Assembly (NCBI GenBank): GCA_030674185.1
Contig: CM060307.1
Location: forward strand, 65,777,153-65,841,152
Reading direction: 5' to 3'
DNA: 64,000 nucleotides
DNA from: Monoplex corrugatus
Lineage: Eukaryota; Mollusca; Gastropoda; Littorinimorpha; Ranellidae
The notes under the pieces were generated by a model, which saw only the letters and a list, made by a program, of their open reading frames with translations, was not told where the DNA came from and ran no database searches. A program made the translations under genes and the position numbers. Shown here piece after piece: positions 31,531 to 41,922 of the stretch (the first letter of the stretch is position 1; every line of letters starts with the position of its first letter).

Positions 31531-32270
31531 CTTTTTCAGTTCCTGAAATAATATATATGTGTTTGCCAGTCTCATTTGAATGCCACCCAGAACCCACATT
31601 GTTTTCTGCCATTTAGTTTCATTCCTCTTCTCTTTTCCCCGCGAGTTTGTTGTTGGGTTTTTCTTTCTTTTCCTTTTATTTCGGTTTTTTTTTTTTTTTT
31701 TCATTCCTGGTTCCACCTACTCAAAGGAAATTCTAAACTCATAAACTGATACGATGCAGTTCACATCCAACAATGACTGGCCAAATTGACTTAAGATTCA
31801 AATCTGATAAGAAATAACAATGAAATGGTTACATGAACATGTCTACAGTTCTGAACTCTTTTGACCAGTGAACAGACCATGTCAATTTGAATCACACTAT
31901 GGTAGACTGTTAATGAAGTAAACGTGTGTTTCAAGTGTGGTACAGGTTTACACTGGTAAGGACAAACAAATTATTTGATTTTTTTTCTTTCTTTCTTTCT
32001 TTCTTTCTTTCTTTGTTTTTTATAAATAATCTAATGGCTCAGTTCAGCTTCATGATATGGGGTTACAATGCAGCACACGGTCAGTTTGATAAGCTCCTGT
32101 TTTATCTGTCCACTTGTAGCATCATGGCTATCATGCAGATAAAGAACTGATAGTCTAGAGCACGCTAGAGCGCCAGAAGTGGAAACATGCGACATGATGT
32201 CAATGTCTCTTTCACGCCATTGATGTAAATCACACTTGGTTCCGGATTTGTCTTCGTTATGTGTATGTTG
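31531..32270. other. No gene recognised; (CTTT)n at 31986-32014
   Basis: Contains T-runs at 31685-31700 and a short CTTT microsatellite. No supported ORF. Confidence 0.5.
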
Positions 32271-32274
32271 ATGC

Positions 32275-32575
32275 TGATGGGGTTTCATTCTTTTGGTCGG
32301 ATGACCAAACTCCTGCTTTCCCTGCTGATGAGTATGTTGACTAGTTTAGTTCCCGCCATACCTCTCTGATCTTGCTGTTTCTGATGTGTCGCGTCAGATC
32401 TTGTTGACATCTCTTCTCAAACAACACGTTTCATAGGCGGTAGTTTTGTGCTGCCGGAGCTTGGTCAGGGTCCAAGTCTGGCTGTGGAGTGATAGGGTGT
32501 GGATGAAATTGGATATGATGAGCTTGACTCTCGTTCCGGTAGGAATGTTGGGGTATTCAAAAATGAGGGAAATTG
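32275..32575 (-). pseudogene. LINE pol C-terminal fragment (RTE/craniata-like type)
   Basis: The minus strand reads PTGTRVKLIISNFIHTLSLH, SQTWTLTKLRQHKTTAYETC and CLRRDVNKI, then after a stop QHTHQQGKQEFGHPTKRMKP. This is the region after the RT thumb with ..SQTWTLT....TAxExxCLRR and ..INKQxIxWFGHxxRM. Stops at the RD/ST junction show decay. It is another lineage than the (GAT)n-tailed RTE. Confidence 0.6.
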
Positions 32576-32839
32576 ATAATTGACATCGTGTAAAACTGAG
32601 GTTGTCTTCGATATGCACTACGCAACAAAACGCATGTGTTGGAATGCCCCTTTTTATCGTGGCAAGTGCCCGAAGTCTGGATATTTATCATTAGAGTGGC
32701 AGAAATACAGACAGGATGATACACACCAGCACGCAAACCCACGAAGACTATTTATTCATGTGATTCAATCCTTTCCTTTATGCGTAAAACTTAAAGCTAA
32801 ACTCAGAGACAACAAATCAAATTTTACGTGATAATTTCA

Positions 32840-33605
32840 GATATGTCCAGATATCAGTAATGTTTAGTTTTGAAAACATCTTCCGAGGAAAAAGGGGCCA
32901 AGAGAGTAGAAACACTAGACATTCAGCAAAGCATGAACTTTGAAGACAGAATATAGCACAGCAGCAGCAGCACAGCAGCAGCAGTACCAGGAGGAAAAGG
33001 GATGCATGTGCCAAGTGACCGTGTTCCACTGTACAACGTCTTTACCTCAGACACGAGAGCAATACTATTGGGGCTGTAAGCTGACAAAGAGAGACAGATA
33101 GGATGTATGTCCTGGCCAAAGCTAATAACTAGCTTTTCTGTGAGAGAGAGGGGAGAGGGTGGGAGATAGAGAGGGGGGCCAGACAGAGAGAGAGAAAGAG
33201 AAGAGAGAAGTAGTTAAGCCATTCTGTGTCCTTTCTCCATCAATAATGTGTACACTGCCTTAGTGAGGGCACGATCAGTTATACCTAAGTAGCTGCAAGT
33301 AATGCCCACAATACTTAAAAACCAGCCACAGGTTAAAAAATAATTAAAATGTTGCACTGGCTTAATCTAGATTACATTAGTCTTTCACAGATCAACAAAA
33401 GGAAGACAGATACACAGTCCCTTGTAGATTCATATCTTGCTTCCTGATTCCATTAATACGCAAAAATAAATGTGTAACAAAGCAAAAATATATCGGTGAC
33501 TTCATAAAGCGTTTTAAAAACAAGTACTTCAAAATCTTCAACAGAAACATCAGAGGAATGTCTGAGCACAGTCTGGGATATTTTCGTCGTTTTATAACAT
33601 TTGTG
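32840..33605. repeat. Long unclassified repeat, pair with 28375-29015
   Basis: Collinear counterpart of 28375-29015, with an extra (CAGCAG)n insertion at 32960-32985 and a purine tract at 33140-33205. Confidence 0.7.
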
Positions 33606-33608
33606 AAC

Positions 33609-33609
<1 letters not shown>

Positions 33610-33691
<82 letters not shown>

Positions 33692-33815
33692 GTGTGTGTG
33701 TGTGTGCGTGTGTGTGTGTCTGTGTCTGTGTCTGTGTGTGTGTCTGTGTCTGTGTCTGTCTGTCTGTCTGTCTCTGTGCGCATGTGTGTGTGTGTGCGCG
33801 TGTGTTTCTACACTA
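33610..33815. repeat. (GT)n/(GTCT)n microsatellite
   Basis: About 40 uninterrupted GT units, then GTCT and GTGCGC variants. Confidence 0.95.
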
Positions 33816-35040
33816 CTATAACAGCCCTCTTTTGGTCTAAAGCAAAGTTTCATACTGCAACAAGGCAAATGGTTACAGACAACTGAGATTACTTGCCTGC
33901 CCCATAGCTGATGTCACTTGCCTACCTCTCTGGTGTGAATCTGAGGGGGAAAAATTGCCAAACTCGCACATTTCAACGTTTTTTAAATGAAGATTTCAAT
34001 TCACAATGTAATCATCATACCATACAAACACTTTTTTTTCACTACACAAGAGACTGGAGAAATCACGCAATACACACAATCAAAGAAACGAACAACACAA
34101 AACAACCAAGCAATCAAACAAACAGGCAAAGAAAGAGACAGCACTGAACCAGCATATCTGAATATATGATACAAATTTGGGAACTGTAAAACGCAATTCA
34201 AAAGCAGCAGAAATTTCTTTGCACATTAACATTTGCGTTCATTATGGCCTCAAATATGACCATATCCGTTCGAATATTTGTAGCTTCCGCTGTTTCTTCA
34301 AAGAACATAAAGAATACGACAAAAATCGCATGGAAAGATATCTTCATAAAGCTGAGATCTTTTATTTGGCATACTTTTATTTCAGACAGAAAATAAACAG
34401 GCACATAAAAGCACTCAGAAACCTGCTTTATACCCAGAAAGGCAAAAATAACAGAGAGTGATTGATCCTACATAATTTAACCCTTTTTCAAACAAGGGTG
34501 AAAAAAAAGAATCTTGTGATAATTATCAAGTTTCGGCAGCGCTTTAAGCCAAGCACTCAATGGGTTGGCACATTCTCTTTCTTAAAATTCTCAGAAAAAG
34601 TAAATTGCTTCTTGTCTTTCCTTTCTTGTGGCGGAACCGTTTTACTCTGCTGTCTTGGTACAAGTTCAGAGAAATAGTTGACGTTTTCTTTGATGTGATC
34701 AGGCCAAAGTACAGAACATTGTTGCATGTCAGTCACTGTCTTCACACAAGAGCAAACGGAAGTACAAAAAAGAAACATAGGAGAAGAATACAGTAGGAAA
34801 GAGAAGATGAACGAAAAAAGTGAAAGTCCTTTTTTGTGAAGAAGCATTTATGATATCAATAATGGAAGTCCTTGATGAAAATGTTAGTCCCTCAGTATTT
34901 ATTATTGTAATGAGAGAGACGTGTTTTATTTATGTATACAGACACGGTACATGTGTGTGTACATCTCTTGTGAGATTATAATTTATTCGCTGCTTTAAAA
35001 GGCAGAAATCAAGATTTTGGAATTTCTGGAAGCGTTGAGA
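33816..35040. other. No gene; repeat relic at 34530-34690
   Basis: Bases 34530-34690 (TTTCGGCAGCGCTTTAAGCC, GGGTTGGCACATTCTC, TTCTTAAAATTCTCAG) pair with 7945-8100. The remainder is unassigned. Confidence 0.5.
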
Positions 35041-35057
35041 ATCTTGAGTGAAGTAGG

Positions 35058-36860
35058 TCTCTTCTTCTTCTTCTTCTTCTTCTTTCTTCTTCTTCTTCTT
35101 CTTCTTCTCTTCTTCTTCTTCTTTCTCTTCTTCTTTCTTCTTCGCATTCTTCTTCGCATTCTCTTCGCATTCTTCTTCGCATTCTTCTTTGCATCTCTTC
35201 TTCTCGCATTCTCATTCTTCGCATTCTTCTTCCATTCTTCTCGCATTCTTCTCTTCTTCTTCTTCTTTTCTTCTTCTTCTTCTTCGCATTCTCTTCTTTC
35301 GCATTCTTCTTCTTCTTCTTCTTCTTCTCTCTTCTTCTTCTTCTTCTTCCTTCTTCGCATTCTTCTTCTTCTTCGCATTCTTCTTCTTCTTCTTCTTCGC
35401 ATTCTTCTTCTTCTTCGCATTCTTCGCATTCTTTCGCATTCTTCCTTCTTCGCATTCTTCTTCTTCTTCGCATTCTTCTTCTTCTTCTTCTTCTTCTTCT
35501 TCTTCCTTCCGCATTCTTCTTCTTCTTCTTCTTCTTCTTCGCATTCTTCTTCTTCTTCTTCTTCTTCTTCTTCTCTTCTTCTTCTTCGCATTCTTCTTCT
35601 TCTTCGCATTCTTCTTCTTCGCATTCTTCTTCTTCTTCTTCTTCTTCGCATTCTTCTTCTTCTTCTTCTTCTTCTTCTTCTTCTTCTTCTTCGCATTCTT
35701 CTTCTTCTTCGCATTCTTCTTCGCATTCTTCTTCTTCTTCGCATTCTTCGCATTCTTCGCATTCTTCTTCGCATTCTTCTTCTTCGCTTCGCATTCTTCT
35801 TCTTCGCATTCTTCTTCTTCTTCGCATTCTTCTTCGCATTCTTCTTCGCATTCTTCTTCTTCGCCTTCTTCTTCGCATTCTTCTTCGCATTCTTCGCATT
35901 TTCTCTTCGCATTCTTCTTCTTCTTCTTCGCATTCTTCTTCTTCTTCGCATTCTTCTTCTTCTTCGCATTCTTCTTTCTTCTTCTTCGCATTCTTCTTCG
36001 CATTCTTCTTCTTCTTCGCATCCTTCTTCTTCTTCGCATTCTTCTTCGCATTCTTCGCATTCTTCTTCTTCGCATTCTTCTTCTTCGCATTCTTTTCTTC
36101 TTCTTCGCATTCTTCTTCTTCGCATTCTTCTTCTTCTTCTTCGCATTCTTCTTCTTCGCATTCTTCTTCTTCTTCGCATTCTTCTTCTTCTTCGCATTCT
36201 TCTTCTTCTTCGCATTCTTCTTCTTCTTCGCATTCTTCTTCTTCTTCGCATTCTTCTTCTTCGCATTCTTCTCCGCATTCTTCTTCTTCTTCTTCGCATT
36301 CTTCTTCTTCGCATTCTTCTTCTTCTTCTTTTTCTTCTTCTTTTTCTTCTTCTTCGCATTCTTCTTCTTCTTCATCCCATTCTTCTTCTTCGCATTCTTC
36401 GCATTCTTCTTCTTCGCATTCTTCGCATTCTTCTTCTTCGCATTCTTCTTCTTCGCATTCTTCTTCTTCGCATTCTACTTCTTCGCATTCTTCTTCTTCG
36501 CATTCTACTTCTTCGCATTCTTCTTCTTCGCATTCTTCTTCTTCGCATTCTTCTTCTTCTCATTCTTCGCATTCTTCTTCTTCGCATTCTTCTTCTTCGC
36601 ATTTTTCGCATTCTTCTTCTTCGTATTCTTCGTATTCTTCGTATTCTTCGCATTCTCCTTCGCATTCTTCGCATTCTTTCGCATTTTTCGCATTCTTCTT
36701 CGCATTCTTCTTCGCATTCTTCTTCGCATTCTTCTTCTTCTTGCTCTCCTCCTCCTCCTCCTCCTCTTCTTCTTCCTCCTCTTTCTCCTCCTCTTCCCCT
36801 CCACCTCCTTCTCCTTCTTCTTCTCCTTCTTTTTCTTCTTCTTCTTCTTCTTCTTCGCTT
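35058..36860. repeat. 1.8-kb (TTC)n array with GCATTC interruptions
   Basis: The plus strand is TTC repeats punctuated about every 9-21 bases by GCA, giving GCATTCTTC(TTC)n units, and ending in CCT/CTT and CTTT variants. The complement is (GAA)nTGC. All interruptions keep a 3-base register over long stretches, so no stop appears and ORFs of 387-647 codons result on both strands; none is a gene. GAA/TTC arrays of this length can form triplex DNA. Confidence 0.97.
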
Positions 36861-37230
36861 TCTTTCATTCTTTCATTCTTTCTTTCTCTTTCTCTTTCTT
36901 TTCTTTCTTTTCTTTCTTTCTTTCTTTCATTCTTTTCTGGTTCCTTTTATTTATGATTAACTGCTTGCTGGCTGTTTGTTTGCTTGTTTGTTGTCTCTAT
37001 GTTTGTTTGTCTTTCTTTCTGTCTGTCTGTCTTTCTTTCTTTCTGTCTGTCTTTCTTTTATTCTTTTATTCTTTTTTATTTGCTTGTATTTATAATTAAC
37101 TGCTTGCTGGCTGCTTGTTTGATTGTTTGTTGTCTCTGTGTCTGATTGTTTGTTTGTTAGTTGGTTGTCTTTCTTTCTGTCTTTCTTTCTTTCCTTCTTT
37201 CTTTCTTACTTTCTTTCTTTACGAGCTGAT
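36861..37230. repeat. (CTTT)n/(GTTT)n/(CTGT)n tract
   Basis: Two similar blocks (about 36945-37050 and 37085-37180) share ATGATTAACTGCTTGCTGGC / ATAATTAACTGCTTGCTGGC, a duplicated segment of about 140 bp. Confidence 0.8.
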
Positions 37231-37237
37231 TTGTTCA

Positions 37238-37405
37238 TTTATCCAATTCACTCGTCTCTTTTTGTTCCTCTATTCTTTCGCCGGTCCGCATGCTGATATT
37301 TTATGCCGCTTCATTAACGGCAGTCTTAAACGCCTGGTTGAAATGGACAAATCTTTCATTCCTCCCAGGGACAGGCTGAGCCATTCGTTCTGCAGGTTCC
37401 CAGTG
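37238..37405 (+). repeat. Dispersed repeat with 'HAD-L--FING' core, copy 2
   Basis: TATCCAATTCACTCGTCTC, CATGCTGATATTTTATGCCG and CTTCATTAACGGCAGTC; core frame HADILCRFINGSLKR. See 13036-13215 and the satellite units. Confidence 0.55.
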
Positions 37406-37497
37406 TTCCCTTAGCCACCATGTCCCACTTCTTATTCTCTTCCTCCCTCCCCCCCCCCCTGCTAAAAGTTACTGTCATCTATAGTGATTGGACAACA

Positions 37498-37511
37498 CAC
37501 ACACTCTCTCC

Positions 37512-37543
<32 letters not shown>

Positions 37544-38314
37544 GTCCTCTTTCTCTCTCTCTTTCTTTCTCTTCTCTCTCTCTTCTCTCTCTCTTCTCTC
37601 TCTCTTTCTCTCTCTCTCTGTCTCTGACTCTCTTTCTTTCTTTTTCTCACTCTCTTCTCTCTCTTTCTCCCTCTGTCTCTCTCTGTCTCTCTCTGTTTCT
37701 GACTCTCTTTCTTTCTTTCTCTGTCTCTCTCTCTTTCTCTCTCTCCTCTGTCTCTCTTTCTTTCTTTCTCTGTCTTTCTCTCTCTTTTGTCTCTCTGCCT
37801 TTCTCTCCTCTCTCTCTCTCTCTCTATCTCTGTCTCTTTCTCTGTCTCTTTCTCTCTGTGTCTCTTTCTCTCTCTCTGTGTCTCTTCTCTTCTCTCTCTC
37901 TCCTCTCTTCTCTTCTCTCTCTCTCTCTCTTCTTTCTCTCTCTCCTCTGTCTCTGACTTCCCTTTCTTTGTTTTTCTCACTCTCTTCTCTGTCTCTCTCT
38001 CTCCTCTTTTCTCTCTCTGACTCTCTCTGTTCTCTGACTCTCTTTCTTTTTCTCACTCTCTTCTCTCTCTCTCTCTTCTCCCTCTCTCTCTCTCTGTCTC
38101 TGACTCTCTTTCTTTTTCTATTTCTCTCTTTCTCTCTGTGTCCTCTGTCTCTCTTTCTTTCTTTCTCTCTCTGTCTTTCTCTCTTTTGTCTCTCTGCCTT
38201 CTCTCTCTCTCTCTTTCTCTTTTCTTCTTCTCTCTCTCTTTCCTCTTTCTCTCTCCTCTCTCTCTCTTGTCTCTTTCCTCCTCTCTGTCTCTTTCTCTCT
38301 CTCGTCTCTCTTCT

Positions 38315-38385
<71 letters not shown>

Positions 38386-38392
38386 GCCTGTC
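37498..38392. repeat. 900-bp (CT)n/(CTTT)n pyrimidine tract
   Basis: Almost uninterrupted pyrimidine on the plus strand, with internal duplications of units such as CTGACTCTCTTTCTTT. The ORFs of up to 320 codons are artefacts. Confidence 0.97.
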
Positions 38393-38399
38393 TCCCCTC

Positions 38400-38575
38400 G
38401 AACGAACGAATAACTTGTGCTACCTTGGATCAGTTTTGACAGAATATTGACCTTCAGAAAACATGTTGAAATCACTACACCCAAGTGTAAAAATAGGCTT
38501 ATCCACTCTTAAAACAATGGCAGCAAAAAGTATTGAACAACGCCATCTCTTCCAACTATATAAACTGTAATAATG
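38400..38575 (+). pseudogene. LINE post-RT fragment (I/Jockey-like)
   Basis: Frames read LTFRKHVEITTPKCKNRL and then TLKTMAAKSIEQRHLFQLYK. This matches the LTFRxHVE...KCKNRLS.LK.MAAK.IEQRHLFxLY segment after RT in I/Jockey-like elements. A one-base shift at the join and stops at both ends mark it as a relic. Confidence 0.6.
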
Positions 38576-38596
38576 AATCCTCAACACCCTTAGCCA

Positions 38597-38682
38597 CTGC
38601 CAGTTGTTGTTTGTTTGTTTTTTTGTTGTTGTTTTTTTATTTGTTGTTTTTGTATATTTTGTTTGTTTTTTGTTTTGTTTGA

Positions 38683-38743
<61 letters not shown>

Positions 38744-38745
38744 GC
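38597..38745. repeat. (TTTG)n then (TTG)n microsatellite
   Basis: The pure TTG run is about 20 units (38683-38742). Confidence 0.95.
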
Positions 38746-38751
38746 TGTGTA

Positions 38752-38945
38752 GGGAAGATTACAAACAGAAGTGGAAACAAGACGGTTACTCAAGACTTTT
38801 CATCTTAAGAGAAATGTTGCTTCTTCTGAATAAGAAACCGTCGCTCCCCATCCAAAAGGAAATAGAACAGACAGACGTGTAAGACTAATGCGAAGGCCAA
38901 AGCAGCCACTTATCCACACATTACCGTTGCCTGCAATTTGTCTTC
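38752..38945. repeat. Unclassified interspersed repeat, pair with 16021-16215
   Basis: GAAGTGGAAACAAGACGGTT, TTAAGAGAAATGTTGCTTC, CGCTCCCCATCCAAAAGG and GAAGGCCAAAGCAGCCAC match the other copy. Confidence 0.65.
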
Positions 38946-39024
38946 TCAACTTTCTTTGCCATACACAGTTGTGTGTGTCCAGGTAGTCAGTTAGAGACAG
39001 CAGCAATTCCACGTTCATTATCTG

Positions 39025-39415
39025 AAACTTGACTTGACTTGACTTGACTTGACCTGACCTGACCTGACCTGACCTGGCTTGACCAGACGTGACTGGACTT
39101 GACCTGACATGACTTGGCGTTTGACTTGACTTGGCTTGACTTGACTTGTCTTGACCTGACCTAACCTGACTTGACTTGATCTGACGTGACTGGACTTGAT
39201 CTGACATGACTTTTGACTAGACTTGAAGAGACTGGACTTGACCTGACTTGACTTTTGACTTTTCACTAGACTTGACTAGACTTGACTTGACCTGACTTGA
39301 CGTTTGACTTCTGACTAGACTTGACTAGACTGGACTTGACCTGACTTGAATTTTGACTTTTGACTAAATTTGACTGGACTGGACTTGACCTTACTTGACT
39401 TGACTTGACCTCTTT
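39025..39415. repeat. (CTTGA)n/(CCTGA)n pentanucleotide array
   Basis: About 390 bp of CTTGA and CCTGA units with occasional 12-15 base insertions (GACTTTTGACTAGA). A secondary period of about 45-55 bp appears from 39180 on. Confidence 0.95.
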
Positions 39416-39669
39416 TCTTCTGCTTCAATCATCCCCACTGCCAGTCCAAATTGCTGTGGTGGTGGTGGTGGTGGTGATTGGTTTTAATATCTATTCACTT
39501 CAGTAATTTTAGATAAAAAAAAAAAAAAAAAGGGGGGGGGGAGAAGAAAAAGAAAAATAACAGAGACAAAATAGGGAGGAGGTGACAAGAGTCGAGAAAG
39601 AAAAGCAATTAGAGGAAGGGAAGGGAAATTTTCGCAAATGAGTTAAGTTACCATAACCAAATTGCTGTG
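39416..39669. other. No gene; (GGT)n and poly-A/G runs
   Basis: (GGT)n at 39456-39475, A17G10 at 39515-39541. No supported ORF. Confidence 0.7.
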
Positions 39670-39864
39670 TTAACCCTTTGACTTCCGCATCCTGTCCATC
39701 ATCATCCTGCATTGTCAACCGTGCTAGCAAAGCAAAAACTTAACCCTTTGACTCCCTCGCCCTATCCACCAGCTTCCTGCAGGAAGCTGGTGGATAGGGT
39801 ACAGGGAGTCAAAGGGTTAAGTTTTTGCAGTCCGTGGATAGGGCGGGGGGAGTTAAAGGGTCAA
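39670..39864. mobile_element. Composite palindromic TTAA MITE, copy 3 (best preserved)
   Basis: The outer element runs from TTAACCCTTTGACTTCC (39670) to GGAGTTAAAGGGTCAA (39864). Its centre GCAAAAAC-TTAA-GTTTTTGC is split at TTAA by an 81-bp inner palindrome (39740-39820), almost a perfect hairpin: TTAACCCTTTGACTCCC ... CAGCTTCCTGCAGGAAGCTG ... GGGAGTCAAAGGGTTAA. TTAA duplication and CCCTTTGAC termini fit piggyBac-like MITEs. Confidence 0.85.
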
Positions 39865-40064
39865 AGAAAACGTGATAGTTAGTCAGGATCGACTGGCTCT
39901 GGTCATTTTGGTGCAGTTCGAGTTCAAATTCGATTTCAGGTGAAGTGGACTGGGCACATCTCTTTGCACTGAGTGGACATACTGCTCCTGTCAATCTGTC
40001 TGACGCAAATGATGGGGGGCAGGGGGTAAGTTTGGTGTAATATTGATCAGAGGACTCTGCCTCT

Positions 40065-40072
40065 GTGTGTGC

Positions 40073-40105
<33 letters not shown>

Positions 40106-40370
40106 TGTCTGTTTGTGAGTGTTTGTGTGTGTGTGCGCGTGTGTGTATGTGTTTGTGTGTGTGTGTTTGTGTGTGTGTATGTGTTTGTGTGTGTTTGTTT
40201 GTGCTTGTGTGTGTGTGTGTGATGTGTGTGTATGTGTGTGTGTGTTTATTTGTTCGTGTGTATGTGTGTGTGTGTGTTTGTGTGTGTTTGTGTGTGCATG
40301 CGCGTGTGTTTGTGGTGTGTGTGTGTGTTCTGATGTGTGTGATGTGTATGAGTGTGTGCGTATGTGTGTA

Positions 40371-40454
<84 letters not shown>

Positions 40455-40455
40455 T
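40065..40455. repeat. 390-bp compound (GT)n microsatellite
   Basis: GT with GTTT, GTAT and GTGC breaks, ending in about 38 pure GT units. It directly abuts the (ATT)n tail of the L2-like copy. Confidence 0.97.
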
Positions 40456-40458
40456 GTA

Positions 40459-41720
40459 TTATTATTATTATTAAGGGCATTTAGAGCGCCTAATCTTTCT
40501 GGAAAGCCCTAAGCGCTTACAAACTGTACAATACACATTACATCGAACATAGAAACATAGGCCTAATATAATTTTCATCATACATGGCGGACCTCTGTCA
40601 CTCCATCCCACAAGCACATACACACCGTTAATAATATCAAATATTAGTACCTACTCTCTGGCACACACACACATATCCTCCTCCCACCCCGAGACATATC
40701 TATAGGCGCACAGCAATAACATACACAGAAGCACGCTAGCGCGCAGACAGCATAGCTCTTTTAGGTTAATAAATTTCAGAGAGGAAAGAGATGCGTTTTC
40801 AAGCCAGATTTAAATGACTGAAGACTTGTTTTGTGCCTCAGCGGGTAGGGAAGTGAATTCCATGAGGAAGGGGCTTGAAAAGAAAAGGATCGCTCACCAT
40901 ATGATTTTGTTCGAAAAGTTGGGATTCGAAATAAGCGGGTATCGGCTGAGGTACGAAGATGACGAGATGGAACGTATAGTTGAAGATATTCAGACAGGTA
41001 AGAGGGAATAGAATTGTCGAAGTATCTGAAGCACTGAACAGCAATTTTATGTTGGATCCTTTTCAACACAGGTAACCAATGCAAGTCTTGGAGAAGAGGA
41101 GAGACATGCTGAAATTTGGAAGACCGAAATACTAGCCGAGCGGCATGGTTCTGTACTTTCTGAAGTTTGTCAAGGAGCTGTTTTGGGGAACCAGACAGAA
41201 GGGAATTACAATAGTCAAGACGAGAAAGAACGAAAGCACAAACTAATATTTTAGTAGCTTCGAGAGTAAGGAGATGACGGATGGAACCTATTCTACGAAG
41301 TTCAAGGTAACAGACACGACAGATGTTTGAGACATGCTGCTGAAAGTTAAGAGTGTTGTCGATGGTGACACCTAGATTCTTAACTTTTTGGGAGAGGGTG
41401 ATGTCTGTCCCATTCAGTGATATGGAAGATGGAATTAAGTCACAGTTGAGAAGTTTTTTAGGAGTAATGAAAATCATTTCAGTTTTGTCTTGGTTTAGTT
41501 GTAATTTGTTGCAAGTCATCCAGTCTTTCACGTCGGAAATGCAGGCTTTAGTGGTTTGTACGATGTTGTTTACATTAGAGATGGGACCAGAATTGTAAAT
41601 TTGATTGTCATCTGAGAAGCTATGGTGTGATACAGAATGGCGGAGAATAATATTTGCGAGAGGCTGCGTGTACAAAACAAAGAGAACTGGACCCAGGACG
41701 GATCCTTGAGGAACGCCATA
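40459..41720 (-). mobile_element. L2/CR1-like LINE, 5' truncated
   Basis: Minus-strand copy from inside the RT domain (about 41720) to a 3' end with (AAT)n at 40459-40474 next to an AGCGCT-type UTR. It shares C-terminus and tail layout with the nested copy at 6141-7254. The 5' breakpoint lies in CT-rich sequence. Confidence 0.8.
40776..41720 (-). CDS. L2/CR1-like reverse transcriptase, C-terminal part (open frame)
   Basis: About 315 codons without a stop: YGVPQGSVLGPVLFVLYTQP (RT motif B), HHSFSDDNQIY (catalytic box with the usual Ala of FADD changed to Ser, both Asp kept), LQLNQDKTEMIFI, KNLGVTIDNTLNFQQHVSNI (thumb), LSRLDYCNSLLSG, LQDLHWLPVLKRIQHKI and the end SSWNSLPYPLRHKT...LKTHLF. The frame is intact, so the copy is fairly young, but it lacks the endonuclease, fingers and palm start and has no real start codon (the leading residues come from a CT microsatellite). 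It cannot be autonomous. Confidence 0.85.
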   Translation of the reverse strand, partial: YGVPQGSVLGPVLFVLYTQPLANIILRHSVSHHSFSDDNQIYNSGPISNVNNIVQTTKACISDVKDWMTCNKLQLNQDKTEMIFITPKKLLNCDLIPSSISLNGTDITLSQKVKNLGVTIDNTLNFQQHVSNICRVCYLELRRIGSIRHLLTLEATKILVCAFVLSRLDYCNSLLSGSPKQLLDKLQKVQNHAARLVFRSSKFQHVSPLLQDLHWLPVLKRIQHKIAVQCFRYFDNSIPSYLSEYLQLYVPSRHLRTSADTRLFRIPTFRTKSYGERSFSFQAPSSWNSLPYPLRHKTSLQSFKSGLKTHLFPL

Positions 41721-41805
41721 TCTGTCCGTTTGTCTCTGTGTGTAGAATATGTGTACAATCTGCAGAGGCACTCAATGAGAGCATGTCTATTAATATTTGA
41801 TTCGC

Positions 41806-41853
41806 TCTCTATCTCTGTCTCTCTGTCTCTCTGTCTCTCTGTCTCTCTGTCTT

Positions 41854-41914
<61 letters not shown>

Positions 41915-41922
41915 TTCTCAAA
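41806..41922. repeat. (CT)n/(GTCT)n microsatellite
   Basis: GTCTCTCT units then pure CT. Confidence 0.95.

Noticed and set aside
30881..31716. Ser/Leu-rich and Arg/Glu-rich ORFs of 220-272 codons
   Set aside because: They lie in CT dinucleotide repeats; the same applies to ORFs in the CT and GA tracts at 8.5, 14.5, 18.6, 22.7, 25.1, 37.5-38.4, 56.3 and 61-64 kb.
34995..37099. Very long ORFs (387 to 647 codons) on both strands
   Set aside because: They are read-throughs of TTC/GCA triplet repeats with no stop codon in any used frame, composed of Phe/Leu/Ser or Arg/Lys/Glu only.
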